A stretch of DNA of 64,000 nt from Yarrowia lipolytica (taxonomy: Eukaryota; Ascomycota; Dipodascomycetes; Dipodascales): assembly GCF_001761485.1 (NCBI RefSeq), contig NC_090773.1, positions 930,001-994,000 of the forward strand, given 5' to 3'. Shown here piece by piece: positions 41,228-53,104 of this stretch. The position numbers and the translations under genes are program-made. Positions within the stretch are counted from its first letter, which is position 1, and each line of letters begins with the position of its first letter. Below the pieces are notes generated by a model. It worked only from the letters and a program-made list of their open reading frames with translations, was not told where the DNA came from and searched no databases.

Positions 41228-44200
41228 TTTAGAAGTGTGTTGTTTGTGTGACTGTAAGCGAATGACTTTGTGTGAGGAAAGAAAAGGGAATTGGTGAGGA
41301 TGGGAGGGTGGTATATATAAGTTTTTGAGTCTGCTCTTGTTATCTGGGCAGGCCTGGCAAATCCATATTGGGTGCGCAACAAGGTTTGCAGATATCCTGC
41401 AGCATCTGTTTGTTTAACAAAACCTAGTTTACCACCCCTAAACAGGTGCACCGCCCCTTTGGGCCAGTTTCCCAAAGCTTAAAATTTTTTTCGCGTGTCC
41501 AAAAATAGGAGTGGGTGTGGAATGGGAGATCGGTAGATCAACGCGTAGATGGAGTGGAATGTTGCTAGGCAACCAGACACGGAAACATGTGGACAGGCTG
41601 ATGAAGTTGTCTGATTTTCCCGGTATGGGGACCTGAGCGGCGCCAGGTGCCCGATTTTACGTGTTATGTGTATTTTCCCGCGAATATTGCGGTGTGAAAA
41701 TTGTCAAAATAATGCCCCTTATTGGCCAAAGTTTCAATATGTTTCAATATCGACAGGCATGACTAACTGTGACAGGGTTGCCAAGCCACCTGTGACAATG
41801 CCGAGGCGGCTCGACCGAAAAGCTTGAGCTTAACGGATCAATTTCAGAAACAAAAAAGCAAAAAAGGGGGAATCACCCAATTTCCGAATACGGAAGTATT
41901 TCGCCAGGCGCGATGGGTGGTATAGGAGTGTGTGAGTGAAGGAGGCGTCTGAGTAAGCTGTTGAGGCGGTACTCGGACGTCTCGGGGCGGATAGAACGTG
42001 TTTAGTCGGCCTAACAGGTCCTTTTGGCAGCCAAACAGGATTATTCTCCCTACCCATAGACTCTCCTTCCACAGGGCTGTGTTTACCGTCCTAGTATAGA
42101 ACCGTCAATAAGGCTCTACCTAAATGTGTACCATATTGGTTTTTGCAGGCTGAGCCCAACCCAATATATCAGATGATGGAGGCTGAATACTTGAGTTTGG
42201 CGCGGTTACCGTCTGGACTGGTTGTGCCGCTTTAGGGCTCATGTGGTGCAATTGTAGGTGTTCAAAAGCTCATGGTTCTATTTTAGTAAGATGCTTTGCA
42301 GTCACGAGAGAGAGAGAGAGAGTGGGCATCTGGTGTCATATTTTTCCAATCTGATGGCTGTGCAGAGTTTTTCCCACTAGTCTGGACTAATATCGGCAGC
42401 CAGAGGTCACACTATCGCTGGACCAGTTCCTAGTCTAGTTTGACATCTTCTCGTACAAGTGCTTGTACCAGTGCTACTTGCACTATTAATTAGTGCTAAT
42501 TAATGCATGTGTGTCTGTAGATGTGACAGATGATTACATGACATAGGGCTGATATGACAGCTGTGACAGATGAATTGACACCTGTCAGTTCGTATAGAGC
42601 GGCCACTCGGGTCAATTGCTGAGAGGAATAACGCGCGTGAACCGTTCAAGTGTCAGAATGGCTCCTGTCCAGTAATACTGTTCAGTAATACCGTATTGTG
42701 TGGAGTTGTATCTAATTAACTACAAAACTAACTATCGTATAAGTAAAGTACGAATCATGTCTCAACATGGACCATGGAGAAAGACCCTGTAACAGCGTCT
42801 CAATCACGTCTCAATCACGTTGGAGAGATCGTCCCGAACAAGCGCTCCACCGTCTTGTCTCCTTCCACGCGTCTACGCCCTTCCATCTTTTTCTGCCTCT
42901 CTTCCATCTCTCGTCGTGCAGCTCTCAAGTAACAGTCCCCAACTATGGCTGCGTAGGGGCTAACTAAAAATGCACCCTTCTGGGGAAGCCAAGACTTGGA
43001 TGCCTGTTAGAGGTGTTGGAGCGGCGCATCTTTTCAGCACGGCGCGTAAATCGACTGGAGTCGTTTCTATGGCATTTGAAGCAGTTTCAGAATCATCAAT
43101 TGGACCATTCTGACAGCTACAACCCGCGTACGGTACAGTACCGGCGCGTTACCGGTACGATGACTCTGTTGATTTGTTTTCATCAATTAAAGTATAGATT
43201 AGTCAACTACTCGTACCATCTACCTCCCAGTTGCTCTCTCCCCTGACTGTCTCAGAACTCGTGTTTGAAGCTCGTGTTTTTCACCCAAAAAGCGCAGCTT
43301 CTTTGGCCCATCTCTCGTCCGAGAGTGCTTCTCCTGCACCCTTCCTCCAATAAAACTACGTTAAGGTTCAATTGCGATTTTAGAATTTTTCATAAATAAG
43401 CTTTACTGCTACTCAAACTGGCTGGCACTATACCTCTTTTGGCGCTTCTATTTATAACTCCGATGATATGGCGATACACTGAGCTACTAGTAAGAGATGG
43501 CTATTGTTGAGACTGTTTTGTTTCTTCTTTTCTTCTTGGTTTGGACCACAGATAGACTACAGCACTTTGCGACTGGTAGTGTGACTTGAAGCAGTCCCTC
43601 GAAAGGCACTGTTTCAGGGGAACGCACAGATGGAAGCACGCTATACAGGTACCGTATGTATGTACGAGCACCTCGCTCTCGTTCTCTTTGTGTGGGTGGC
43701 AGACGATTGTCTTCACCTCCTCTCTTTGGCGCATCGCTGAGACATGTTAGATGTGCGAGAGATGTTACGTTGTGTGGCGAGTTGTATCTATAGGAGCTGG
43801 AGTTGTATCTATAGGGATTGGAGTTGTGCATGTGTTTTTTTGCAGCTGGTCTTGTCTTGTTCTGTAGCCAAGCTGCGCAGCAACACGACAACTACAATGT
43901 GTAAAGCCATTCTATCGTTCTACAAGTTGCGCCATTTGATCGGCCATTGTAAATTTGATAATCAGGGCATGCTCCACCTGCGAGTTTCTTTCCACCGAGA
44001 GTTTGGGCTGGAATGTGGGTGGATCAACAGTAGAGGGCAGTTGTAGCACGGTAACAGCTCCAGGGCACGTAATGGGCATGGCACAGGCAGGGGACGTGCC
44101 AGAGGAAAGGGGAAGGGGGGAGACAAGGCGAAATACGACAAGGTACACCATTCTGTAGTGCAAATACTCCTGGCTAGCATCTGTTCTGGTGTGGCGCTCC

Positions 44201-46682
44201 AGCAAGTACAATCGTCCAAGTAACGCAGCATGATGAGCTAACTCACTCAAACACAGTCCAAAACATGGTCACACACGTCCGCATCTGGCAACGAGAGGCA
44301 CCAATCGATCCAGACTCACACGGCTGTCCATTCCAGCCCGACTGCGTGAAAACACCCCAGGTTTTGTTTACATTCCCACCACCGGATCGTAAGCCGCCGT
44401 TAAGTCGCTCATTGTTTACTGCTGCAAATGCCCGCAACCACGTGAATCAGGTACAAGGTCGGATTTACAGTGTAGGGTAGGATTTTACAGGCCTCGAATC
44501 GCACAGCAGTCGCCAGTGTTATGAAGTGTATTGAATGGGTGTCACAGCTTCTGGTAATCGCTGCCTGTACGAGTACCGGTTCTGAGCAATAGAGCAACCC
44601 CTTATGCTACACTACATTTAAGACACAGCTGCTTTTGCACTGGCAGACAACGTCTCTGCCCCAGCTGGCGAACACAAAAAGCCGCCTCACTCATCGGGCT
44701 GTCTTAGAGACCCAGATCACCTCTCCAAAAATTCACTTTGCAATTGAAATGAAGTGGTCTCCTCCAGGAAATCCACCCCCCACCCACCCTGTTTGCACCG
44801 AGCTACTGACTCGCAGAGTTAGACTCAGTGCTCATGCTCAGCTCATCTGGCGTGCCTCCTGGCGAACCCCATTCAGCAAGACATATACCGGTTTGGGACT
44901 TGTAGGGAACTACGCTATCAAAGTTCCACCGTCTTCTATTGGCTTCTATGAGGGGAGCGTGCAGTGGCGCCGGCGGGGAAAAAAACGGTGAGAATTTTTC
45001 ACTCAACAGAAGACGAAGAGCCTACAGCAACCTGAACCGCGGGAAACCAGTTTGGCAATGGATGCCATCACTCTCTGGTTCTCGTAATAATAGTGCATCT
45101 CGCCTGCATTGACGATGACCCCCCAAACACTCTCGGGAAGAGAAAAAGGAGGGACCCCAAGTGATAGTCGCCATGTCAAACAAAAAGCCCAAACGTAATG
45201 TTTAGTATAATTACGCAAATATGGGCGGGTTTTTCACAGGAGCAATTGAAAGACTTTTAATCGAAGTATGGCTTCCAAACAGGGCCCATTGTATTTAAAA
45301 CCGCCGGTCGACAATGCTACACCGCCACCGAAAATGGCGTGATTGCTGGCAAAAAAACATAACATCATCACAAACATGTGTCAATATTTTCCGTATTCAT
45401 AACGCTCCGCTCTTGGCCCGCCGGTAGTGCGTCGTTGTGTGGGCCTTGTGTGGCTTCGTACTCCAACAGCAACCAACGCGTTTCAAAGTTCAAGGTGCTG
45501 ATTCGCGGCCAATGACAAAAAAAAGGGACTACTTCCCAAACAAGCAGTGACCTTCATCAGAGCTGCACTATACCCGTGTCGATCACCGCAACCCTACTGC
45601 GTGGTGTAAAGCAAAAGCACATGGTGAGGGGAGGGAGGCTCAGACGCGTATCGCTGTCCCAAAGGGGAAATCATATTGTCCAATGTCGACGCACATAGAC
45701 GGTTTGGCGTTTCCCACCTCACGGCTGTGTCTTTCGGCTAACAACGCCGTGTCTTCTATTTTTAGGTCTCCTACAAGTACAGTAGCTACGATACTGTACG
45801 CTATCATGCCGTAGCATCTCCACTCAGCGTAGCACAATGAATGTTGCTGCGATTAGATTTTATTATACCCTGTTTTTTTTTTAGCGAGGGTGAAAAAATT
45901 ATTCACATGGTCGCATGCAGGTGTGACCTGTCGGACAACGAATGAAATTCTTTTTTTTATTTTTTTTATATATTTTGCAGACGCACGTCGAAAATACGTG
46001 ACTCAAGGGATCGAATCACAGGGGCTCGATCGAAGAAATGCGATCGAAGGAGTGCTGTCTCGTTGTTGCGCCAAGAGTCCACCAAAGTGAGATAAGCGAC
46101 AAGCTCTTTTGGCTTTTTTTTAGCCGTGCCATGCTCAACAGAAGGGGCTATCAGTGACTACTACTGTACATACAGGTGGTTGAGTCTGGTAGTTAGTCTA
46201 CTGTCTACTGTACTACTTGTACTACAGTAGTAGCATGCTAAGACCAGGGTACAGGAGCCATATTGGTCTTCTGGATCGAGGTGTTCGTTCTGGTGCTTCG
46301 AAGTGGTCTTAGCTTGGTGGTGACTCTGCGCTGCAGAAGTCCGTCAAGTAAAAGCCAAGTATCGTGTGTGTACTTACACAGGTAGTAGATATGGGACCTA
46401 AGTCAACCAACCAACCAAGTAATAATCCACAATTTACTTGACCAATTACTTGACTCAGAGTGGCGACTTAGAGTTCGACTAAAAAAAATACATGATGTCT
46501 ACAAAACCATTTTCTGTGCAAGTTTTGGGAGTAAAGACATTATTAACGTTGATAATCGACCTCCAAATATCTATATTTTTTTCTTCCCTTCCCACAAAAC
46601 CCATCCCATCCTTGTCTTATCTGCATTACATAATACACCCGCTAAACACAACATCACGCATCCGTCCCAAGCTTGATTTCTT
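41228..46682. other. Long spacer, 5.5 kb
   Basis: No gene is supported on either strand. A TATA-like word (GTATATATAAG) near 41312 suits the tiny GPI gene on the minus strand. A (GA)n run of about 17 bases lies at 42306-42322. A/T homopolymer-rich sequence occurs near 45880-45980, and many CTACTTGTAC/GTACAAGTAG words occur (42450, 45770, 46205). Short frames around 43.5-45.2 kb lack ATG starts and coding bias. Confidence 0.5.
42306..42322. repeat. (GA)n microsatellite
   Basis: An uninterrupted GA dinucleotide run about 17 bases long lies in a spacer. Confidence 0.8.
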
Positions 46683-47801
46683 ATGTCTACAACATCTCTG
46701 CTTCGAAAACTGCAGAAAGAATACCCGCTGGCGTCTCGAGAAGTGCTACTGGATATTCTCGTGTCTTGTAATGGAGATGTCGATTCTGCGAAAGAGCTTT
46801 TGGGACAGTCACAGACACCTACCAAAGATACCACAAGTACTCGTCCTATAGATAGTCCCAAAAGACAGGCTTCCATAGCCATTTTTGGTGTCAAAAAGAG
46901 GAAGAAAGAAAGTGAAGCGAATACAACTTGTTCATCGTCTCCAAACACCCTGAAACCCCTCACATTATATACCCCTGAAGATATCGAGGCTGCCTTACCG
47001 TGCAGTTTGATCTACAATGTGTTGGAAAAGGCAGAAGCTGAAAATCTACTAGACCAGCTTATGGAGGATCACAATAGCTGGAAAGAAAAAACCAAGTTCT
47101 ACCTATTTGACAAACTGTGTGAAACCCCCCACAAGTCTGCCTTTTACACTAAAGACATGTCCGTGTACTCGCAACACACTTATCGATACAATGGAAAGCC
47201 TGTCGACACTTCCAGAAAGTACAGCAAGGCCATGGAGGCGTGTTCAGATCGAATTCAGGAGCTAGTACGCAGTACAAACAAGGAAGGGACCGCAGAGTGG
47301 CTTAGTGACGCGTGTATTGCCAACTATTATGCTGACGAGTCTCAATCTGTGGGGTTTCATAGTGATCAATTGACGTATATAGGGCCGCGTCCTGTCATTG
47401 CCGCGTTAACTCTGGGATCCGAGCGCATCTTCAGACTAAAAGGGGCTTGTCCGGATGGGGATAGACGGACCTACAACATTCTGTTACCGCATAATTCTCT
47501 CATGATCATGCATGCCGGGTGCCAGGAGGCCTACAAACATAGTATCATTCCCGTTCAAGCCAAACAGATTGGATTACATGAGAGGGCAGGCAAGGTGCGT
47601 TTCTCTCTCACGTTTCGACACTACAAGAAGGAGTTTACGCCCAACAAGATTCCACAATGCAAGTGCGGAGAGCCGATGATTCTGAAGCCGGTGTTCAAGA
47701 AAGCTGCTGGACAGAAAAGCGGGTACTTTTGGACCTGTGGCCAGACATACCAGGGCAAGGGATGTGGAGATTTTGTGTGGTATGACAAACCCATTAGGTG
47801 A
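46683..47801 (+). CDS. AlkB-type DNA dioxygenase with CUE-like and GRF zinc-finger domains
   Basis: The 372-residue protein is a predicted Fe(II)/2-oxoglutarate dioxygenase that reverses N-alkyl damage in DNA (AlkB, ALKBH2/3 group). Residues 5-42 (LLRKLQKEYPLASREVLLDILVSC) look like a ubiquitin-binding CUE domain. A basic nuclear signal, KKRKK, lies at 71-75. In the catalytic domain (about 105-315) the iron ligands are His226, Asp228 (GFHSD) and His286 (YKHSI), and the 2-oxoglutarate arginines are Arg306 and Arg312 (RFSLTFR). The C-terminus (325-368) is a GRF zinc finger with ligands C326, C328, C352 and C361, a single-stranded-DNA-binding module found in repair proteins. The CUE-AlkB-GRF order is known from fungal AlkB homologues. 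RQASIAIF at 61-68, just before the basic run, resembles a weak PCNA-binding box. Confidence 0.9.
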   Translation: MSTTSLLRKLQKEYPLASREVLLDILVSCNGDVDSAKELLGQSQTPTKDTTSTRPIDSPKRQASIAIFGVKKRKKESEANTTCSSSPNTLKPLTLYTPEDIEAALPCSLIYNVLEKAEAENLLDQLMEDHNSWKEKTKFYLFDKLCETPHKSAFYTKDMSVYSQHTYRYNGKPVDTSRKYSKAMEACSDRIQELVRSTNKEGTAEWLSDACIANYYADESQSVGFHSDQLTYIGPRPVIAALTLGSERIFRLKGACPDGDRRTYNILLPHNSLMIMHAGCQEAYKHSIIPVQAKQIGLHERAGKVRFSLTFRHYKKEFTPNKIPQCKCGEPMILKPVFKKAAGQKSGYFWTCGQTYQGKGCGDFVWYDKPIR

Positions 47802-48296
47802 TAGTTATCAGGATTGGTGTTGCGTGTACAACAGGTGTAAGCGGATGAATGGATAGTGTATTCGTCTTCAGCAGTACCAGAAAGTGTAGGCGAGCCGTAA
47901 TGATATTAACATGATCACGAACTGTACAGACTACAAGTACAAACATACAGTTCATGGTGGTGAAGACGGTCTGTACCGAGGGTGAAGATGCTGTACTTGA
48001 CTGAACAGCAGGCAGAGAAGGTAGTAAAGCAAAGTTGATACAAAATGACTTGTAAGGCGCTACGACAGGGAAACAGCAATATGTTCAAACTGGACAAGAA
48101 ATTCATTAGCTGCTATATCAGTAGGTGTTTCTTGGGCACAGGTTTTACAGGTTTAGCATTGGGCGATTGGCGAGAAGCAATAGGTTCTTTGCAGCTGCGT
48201 ATAATGTCATAGGTCCAATGCGGTTTCTGTAAAATCCGATGCGTTCTCGTCCAATACCCTTGTGCCATGCACTCCGAGAGTCCTAGAGTCTGAAAA
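47802..48296. other. Spacer between AlkB-like and AIM19 genes
   Basis: This 495-base spacer lies between convergent 3' ends. No feature is seen. Confidence 0.5.
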
Positions 48297-48762
48297 TTAG
48301 AACTTCTTAGGGGGCACTTCATTCTTCTTGGGGAAGAAGAATGTCGCTCCATAAAGACCAGCGTTAGAAACTGCCAGGCACGACAGCAGCAAAGGCCAGG
48401 GCTTTCGGAACACAGTGACACTTCGAGTCCCGTTGGCCAACAGGTACAGCATGGACCAGGCCGAAGTGAATCCTGCTCCGTTGGTGATGTCGTCCAGCAT
48501 CATGTATCCCCCGGCAGCAAAGACCAGTCCGAAACCTGCGCACGACAGTTTGGTGGGCTTGACTGTGTTCTTTGCGTAAGGGAGGGTAGCCAGCACTGGG
48601 TTAGCATGATGGCATCCAATTGGGGTTTGGGTGGTTCAATTGTTTGGTTTTTTTTTTTTTTTGGTACTCACATAGACCGGACATAATCCAGGCGGGGTAG
48701 GGCGTACGAGCCAGCTCCTGGACGGGGTTAGTATCTTCTTTGGCGACTGGAGGAGCAGACAT
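48297..48762 (-). CDS. AIM19: Mitochondrial membrane protein Aim19, one intron
   Basis: Exon 1 is 48672-48762 and exon 2 is 48297-48595, giving 129 residues. The protein contains ARTPYPAWIMSGL at about residues 18-30, GYMMLDDITNGAGFTSAWSM in the middle, and PWPLLLSCLAVSNAGLYG near the end. These match yeast Aim19 as I recall it (RTPYPA, GAYMIYDND-ENGAGFIATWSALY and WPLVLSSVSLANAVLYG). There are three or four hydrophobic segments, consistent with a mitochondrial membrane protein; its role is poorly defined beyond mitochondrial inheritance screens. The intron splits codon 31 after its first base. It is divergent from TDP1, with 266 bases between the start codons. Confidence 0.88.
48596..48671 (-). 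other. AIM19 intron
   Basis: The 76-base intron opens GTGAGTACC and ends GCTAACCCAG on the minus strand, with branch site and acceptor adjacent as is typical of this clade. It contains an unbroken run of about 16 A (sense strand) soon after the donor. Removing it restores the Aim19 frame. Confidence 0.88.
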
Positions 48763-49028
48763 GGCGTGGTGGGATGGTGTAGCAATACAAAGTTGGGTGC
48801 AGATGGGTGCATATCACCATTGTTGGGGAGATTTGTGGGGAGACCATATGTAGTATTTGTGGTAGTGGCTGGTGTGTGAACTTCGGTAAACAGGGAACTA
48901 GTCGGTTTATTATCTGATTAAAAACACCTGCGTATCTATATCTCTCTTCCAGCCTCCAATAATCACTTGTGCTCCCCCTCCAACAAGGTTCGCTTAGCTC
49001 ATCTGCAGGCATCTCGTTTTCCCCCACC
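48763..49028. promoter_or_regulatory. Shared promoter of AIM19 and TDP1
   Basis: Only 266 bases separate the two divergent start codons, so both genes must share this region for their leaders and core promoters. No strong TATA word is seen on either side; ATCTATATCTC near 48930 is the closest. Confidence 0.6.
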
Positions 49029-50444
49029 ATGGACAACGACAGAGTCAAGCGACGGAAGGTGGAGAGTGAGAGCGACAATGGCCGGACACAACTAACAGCC
49101 ATCACGGCGCTTCCCGACGAGGAAAACACTGGATCTGTGCACCTCAAAGACCTCATTGGATCACCCCATCTCGAGGCCATGTGGCAATTCAACTTCATGA
49201 TTGATCTGGCATTTGTACTCGATAATATTCACAAGAATGCCATGTCAAACATCAAGTGTCGGTTTGTGATGGGCGACTTTAGTGGCGAGAAGATCGCAGC
49301 CTTCAGAGCACAGGCCAAGAGTCTCCCGATAGCCGACAACATTGAAGTAGGAAGAGCCAAGCTGTCGAATCTGTTTGCAACCCATCACACAAAAATGATG
49401 GTGCTGTTTTTTAAAGAGGACAAGGGAGAACGATCGGCCCAGGTTGTCATCCATACCGCCAATATGATTCATCATGACTGGGATAACATGACTCAGGGAG
49501 TGTGGAAGAGCCAGAAAGTGAAGGAGAAGAGAAAGACGAATACGGAGGGCTCCACAAGCACGTTTGAGACTGATCTCGTTGCATACCTGTCTGAATACCA
49601 ACTAGATACCACTTCCAAGTTGATTAAGTTTCTGCAACGGTTTGATTGGAGCTCCGAAACAGCTCGAGTGGTGGGATCTGTTCCTGGAACTCATAAGGAC
49701 AAGAAGTGGGGACTCACACGGGTTGCAGACTTGCTGGACGAGCACAAGGAGGATCACAAGAGTGACTATGAGGGCTCAGAAAGTGACACGATTGTTCTAC
49801 AGAGTTCTTCTATTGGTTCTCTTGGAGTCACAGACAAGTGGATCACTCCTCAATTGGTAGGAGCTTTGGATGGAAGATCACCAAGAGACCGAGATGGACA
49901 TGGACTACCAGCTTCTCAAATTGTGTGGCCTACGGTTGAGAATGTACGTCGGTCGTTTGATGGATACGATCTGGGTATGTCTATTCATTTCAAGAACGAA
50001 TCCGACACCCATAGGAAACAGTATGCGTATATGAAGGAGCGGATGAACGTGTGGAAGGCCGACAACAAGCACAGAACCCGAGCCATGCCTCACATCAAGA
50101 CGTATACGCGTTTCACACGAGCTGGCAAGCTTCGATGGGTGCTTTTGACCTCGGCTAATATCTCCAAGTACGCCTGGGGGTCAGTTTCTGCAGCTAAAGA
50201 GTCCAAGTTTAGCATTCCGTCGTGGGAGCTGGGAGTTTTGCTGTTCCCCCAGGCGGTTGGGAAGGCTGTTTTCGATCTCAAAGACTCAGTTATTCCTTAC
50301 GACTGGCCCTTGACCAATTACAGTGCCAAAGACGAGCCGTGGACCAAGAATGCCGATCATCTGGAGAAGGACACCAATGGGTTTCCGTGGGTAGTCACTT
50401 TGGATGGGAAGAAGAAGCTGATGAGGAGTCATGAAGCATTGTAG
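49029..50444 (+). CDS. TDP1: Tyrosyl-DNA phosphodiesterase 1
   Basis: The 471-residue enzyme removes stalled topoisomerase I peptides from DNA 3' ends. It belongs to the phospholipase D superfamily and has the two HKN-type motifs: His120 and Lys122 in HHTKMMVLFF, followed by IHTANMIHHDW, and His355 and Lys357 in PHIKTYTRF, followed by LLTSANISKYAWG. A basic nuclear signal (DRVKRRK) lies at the very start. The C-terminal part, with SWELGVLLFP and NGFPWVV, continues the family pattern. Length is slightly below yeast Tdp1 (544). The start is the ATG in CACCATGG; the frame is open 20 codons upstream without an ATG. Confidence 0.94.
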   Translation: MDNDRVKRRKVESESDNGRTQLTAITALPDEENTGSVHLKDLIGSPHLEAMWQFNFMIDLAFVLDNIHKNAMSNIKCRFVMGDFSGEKIAAFRAQAKSLPIADNIEVGRAKLSNLFATHHTKMMVLFFKEDKGERSAQVVIHTANMIHHDWDNMTQGVWKSQKVKEKRKTNTEGSTSTFETDLVAYLSEYQLDTTSKLIKFLQRFDWSSETARVVGSVPGTHKDKKWGLTRVADLLDEHKEDHKSDYEGSESDTIVLQSSSIGSLGVTDKWITPQLVGALDGRSPRDRDGHGLPASQIVWPTVENVRRSFDGYDLGMSIHFKNESDTHRKQYAYMKERMNVWKADNKHRTRAMPHIKTYTRFTRAGKLRWVLLTSANISKYAWGSVSAAKESKFSIPSWELGVLLFPQAVGKAVFDLKDSVIPYDWPLTNYSAKDEPWTKNADHLEKDTNGFPWVVTLDGKKKLMRSHEAL

Positions 50445-53104
50445 AAGATACAGGAGGCCGTTGACCTGATGCCATAAAGCACTCACTAGAGTAGGAGATT
50501 GGAGGGCTATTCGAATGAGAGCAATCCAGCTGGAGTCGGGCTCGACACCCATTTCAAGAGTGTATGTGCTGCTATTGACAGTCGCTTACAGTAACTCTTC
50601 AAGGAGTCAACCATGTCCGAGTACAATAGACCTGGTTGGTTGATGGACGAACATCGACAGATGGTAATAACAGAAGTGTCCACGCATTGAATCCATAAAC
50701 GACAGTAGATGGATAGACAATAGACATCCAATATACTAGTCGTTACCATCCAATCTTAGCAACAGAGCATCTGGACATACATCACTATCGTACGATCTTT
50801 GTTGACCATTCGCTCTATAGAAGAGAAACCACCTTGAGCTTTGTTCTGGACACTACCTGTTGGTACCTGTAAACGTTTGCATAGTCTCTAGTGTGGGTTA
50901 CTCCTCGACACTGTTTGATACCTCCTTCAACTATCCATGACCTACTTAGACCGACATCACCATCCAACTCAATGCGGCCATTCCACTCCTACCCACCAGA
51001 GCATCCGTATACCTCCACCCTCGGCATCTGTCCCCTCCCACGGGCTCTAGACCCATCCCGGCAGACCCTGTCTCAAGGGCTGCTGACGATCATAGACCAT
51101 TGTTTAATGTTGTAGAGAAGGACACATATGACAGGCCTCACAGTTTGAGTGTACTTGTACATACTGTACTGATTATGTAGACGACTTCACACGGAGACCT
51201 CTCGGAAATACTGCGTCCATATAATGGTGCTTCCCATTATGGCTATTCCCGTTGCATTCTCGTAGGGCTTCGCACTCCGAACTATGACGATCTCTTCATC
51301 CCGTGCATTTGGAGCGAGGCAACACGCGATCGCTGCGCAAGAACCCTGGTCGGTGATCTGCAAAAGGGATGGAATTTGCCAACTTTTGGGCCAATGTATG
51401 TCACCAGTACATACCATGTCCACAGTTACACTTTCAATCACGTGTCAGTCTCGTGATCAAAGCAGGTAGGCACTTTCACGTGACCCAGCCACTCACTCAA
51501 CCAGTGCATAACCTGTCCTCCTTCTGCTCCAGCCGCACTCCATGGCGCGGAGCAAGGTTTCCACTTGAAGGGCGGAAAGAAAGAAAGAAAAAAAAGAAAG
51601 GTGCTGTACATGCAGTGTCACCGCGCTCGTATATCGTACAAAAGCAAGTCAAGTGTGGTGAAGACGGAGACCAAATGGCTGGTATTGGTGGTCTGAGGCA
51701 CGCTGCTTAGTAACCAACTTTTACCTGTTCCAATAGCAGCTCGGAGACACTCTGCAAGCCGCACTTGGACATCACAGTGTCGTCGTACACGCCGTCAGTC
51801 CAGTCAGCACCTAAATTTTCTGCCCCTCCTAATATGCAGACCAATGTAATTTCCTCCTCAACGGTGTATTAATTATTGGCTATACGGAGTAATAGGTGCG
51901 GGTGACAGGACTCAAGAGGTGGACATCGAGTATAAGTAGCCCTGTTTACCCCGTACTTTCCAAAGCCCAGGGCAGACTACAGTTCGTACACTGGTACAAT
52001 AGCTAGCCGCTTGTGCTGGTACTCACGCATTCCTCTACGCACGGCTAGCATGCAGATTTGCAACTAGGACGACGCTGTAGAATGCCACTAGTGCGGCCAC
52101 GGAGTCACAGGACGAGATTGTGAGATAACCGAGGTCCAAGTGTCGCACCATTACCCCACCTACAGGCAAAACCCATACTACTGTAGATGACTCGTGCTAG
52201 CGCCAGTGCGGTCGTACAGCACAGTGTTCACTAACTGGACAGCGCTCTCCGGCCTCCCAAACAAGGCGTCAGGGGAAAGGTACATATGTAGGGTGCAGTG
52301 GTGCAATAGGATGTTGACAACGCCCACATTTTGAGACGTCTACAAGTAGAACCCAAAGGGATGTAAAAGTGGACTATTGAGTCAGGTGACGGCTGGGCGG
52401 GGCAGTCGCGGAGCTGGTTTGACAGCCCCTGAGCGTCGTGCTGGCCACATCACATCATAAGCCATTGTACGATACCAGGGTGATTTGTACAGTCTTACTT
52501 GTTACTTGTATTACTTGTATTGTACTCAGACAAGCTCACCGCTGCTTTTGTTATATAACGTGCGAGTCTAAGAGTCTAAGTGCACCTAAAGAGCAGCCCT
52601 TACCCTGACAACAGGGGTTGAGCGTGGCGATGATGGGGTGTTTGTGGGTGAATTTGGGGGTTTCAAAGGTCGATATTAGTCAGAAGGTTGGTTTTGGTTG
52701 TAGTTGTGGGGTTTCCCCTCCAAAATCTCGCCCAAAACACCCCCTTGAACCCCCTCATTTCTGCCTTCTTGTTGTCTCCTGTTGCATATTGCAGTCCCAA
52801 GCTGCAGAGGTGAAGCAAAGGCGGTCCCAAAGTTTGTGTGTTTCAAGTCCACCCAAGTGCACTATTGTCAGGAAGGCAAAGTGGAATTTTAAAATTCCCC
52901 ACGATCACCACTTTACACAGATAGGAGCACGGATAGGTGCTACGAGACACGCCGCAGAGACACGATACAAACCAAAATTGATCAAGTGAGCGCACGAGCA
53001 CGACACAGACAGTTCATTACACAGACACACGATACCACCACCAACAGCCACACAAGACACCTCCCAGTTTCCACCACACTCATTCCAACCAACACTCCAC
53101 CACA
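50445..53104. other. Spacer and BOI-type gene leader
   Basis: No gene is firmly supported. A minus-strand frame at 51187-51417 starting MVCTGDIHWPKSWQIP has fairly coding-like sequence (DEEIVIVRSAKPYENATGIA) but no recognised family, so I do not call it. A purine-rich simple repeat, GAAAGAAAGAAAGAAA, lies near 51578-51600. The last 120 bases before 53105 are CA-rich without ATG, like a leader. Confidence 0.45.

Noticed and set aside
51187-51417. A 76-codon minus-strand frame starting MVCTGDIHWPKS
   Set aside because: Fairly protein-like, but short, without family or promoter evidence. Kept only as a note in the spacer entry.
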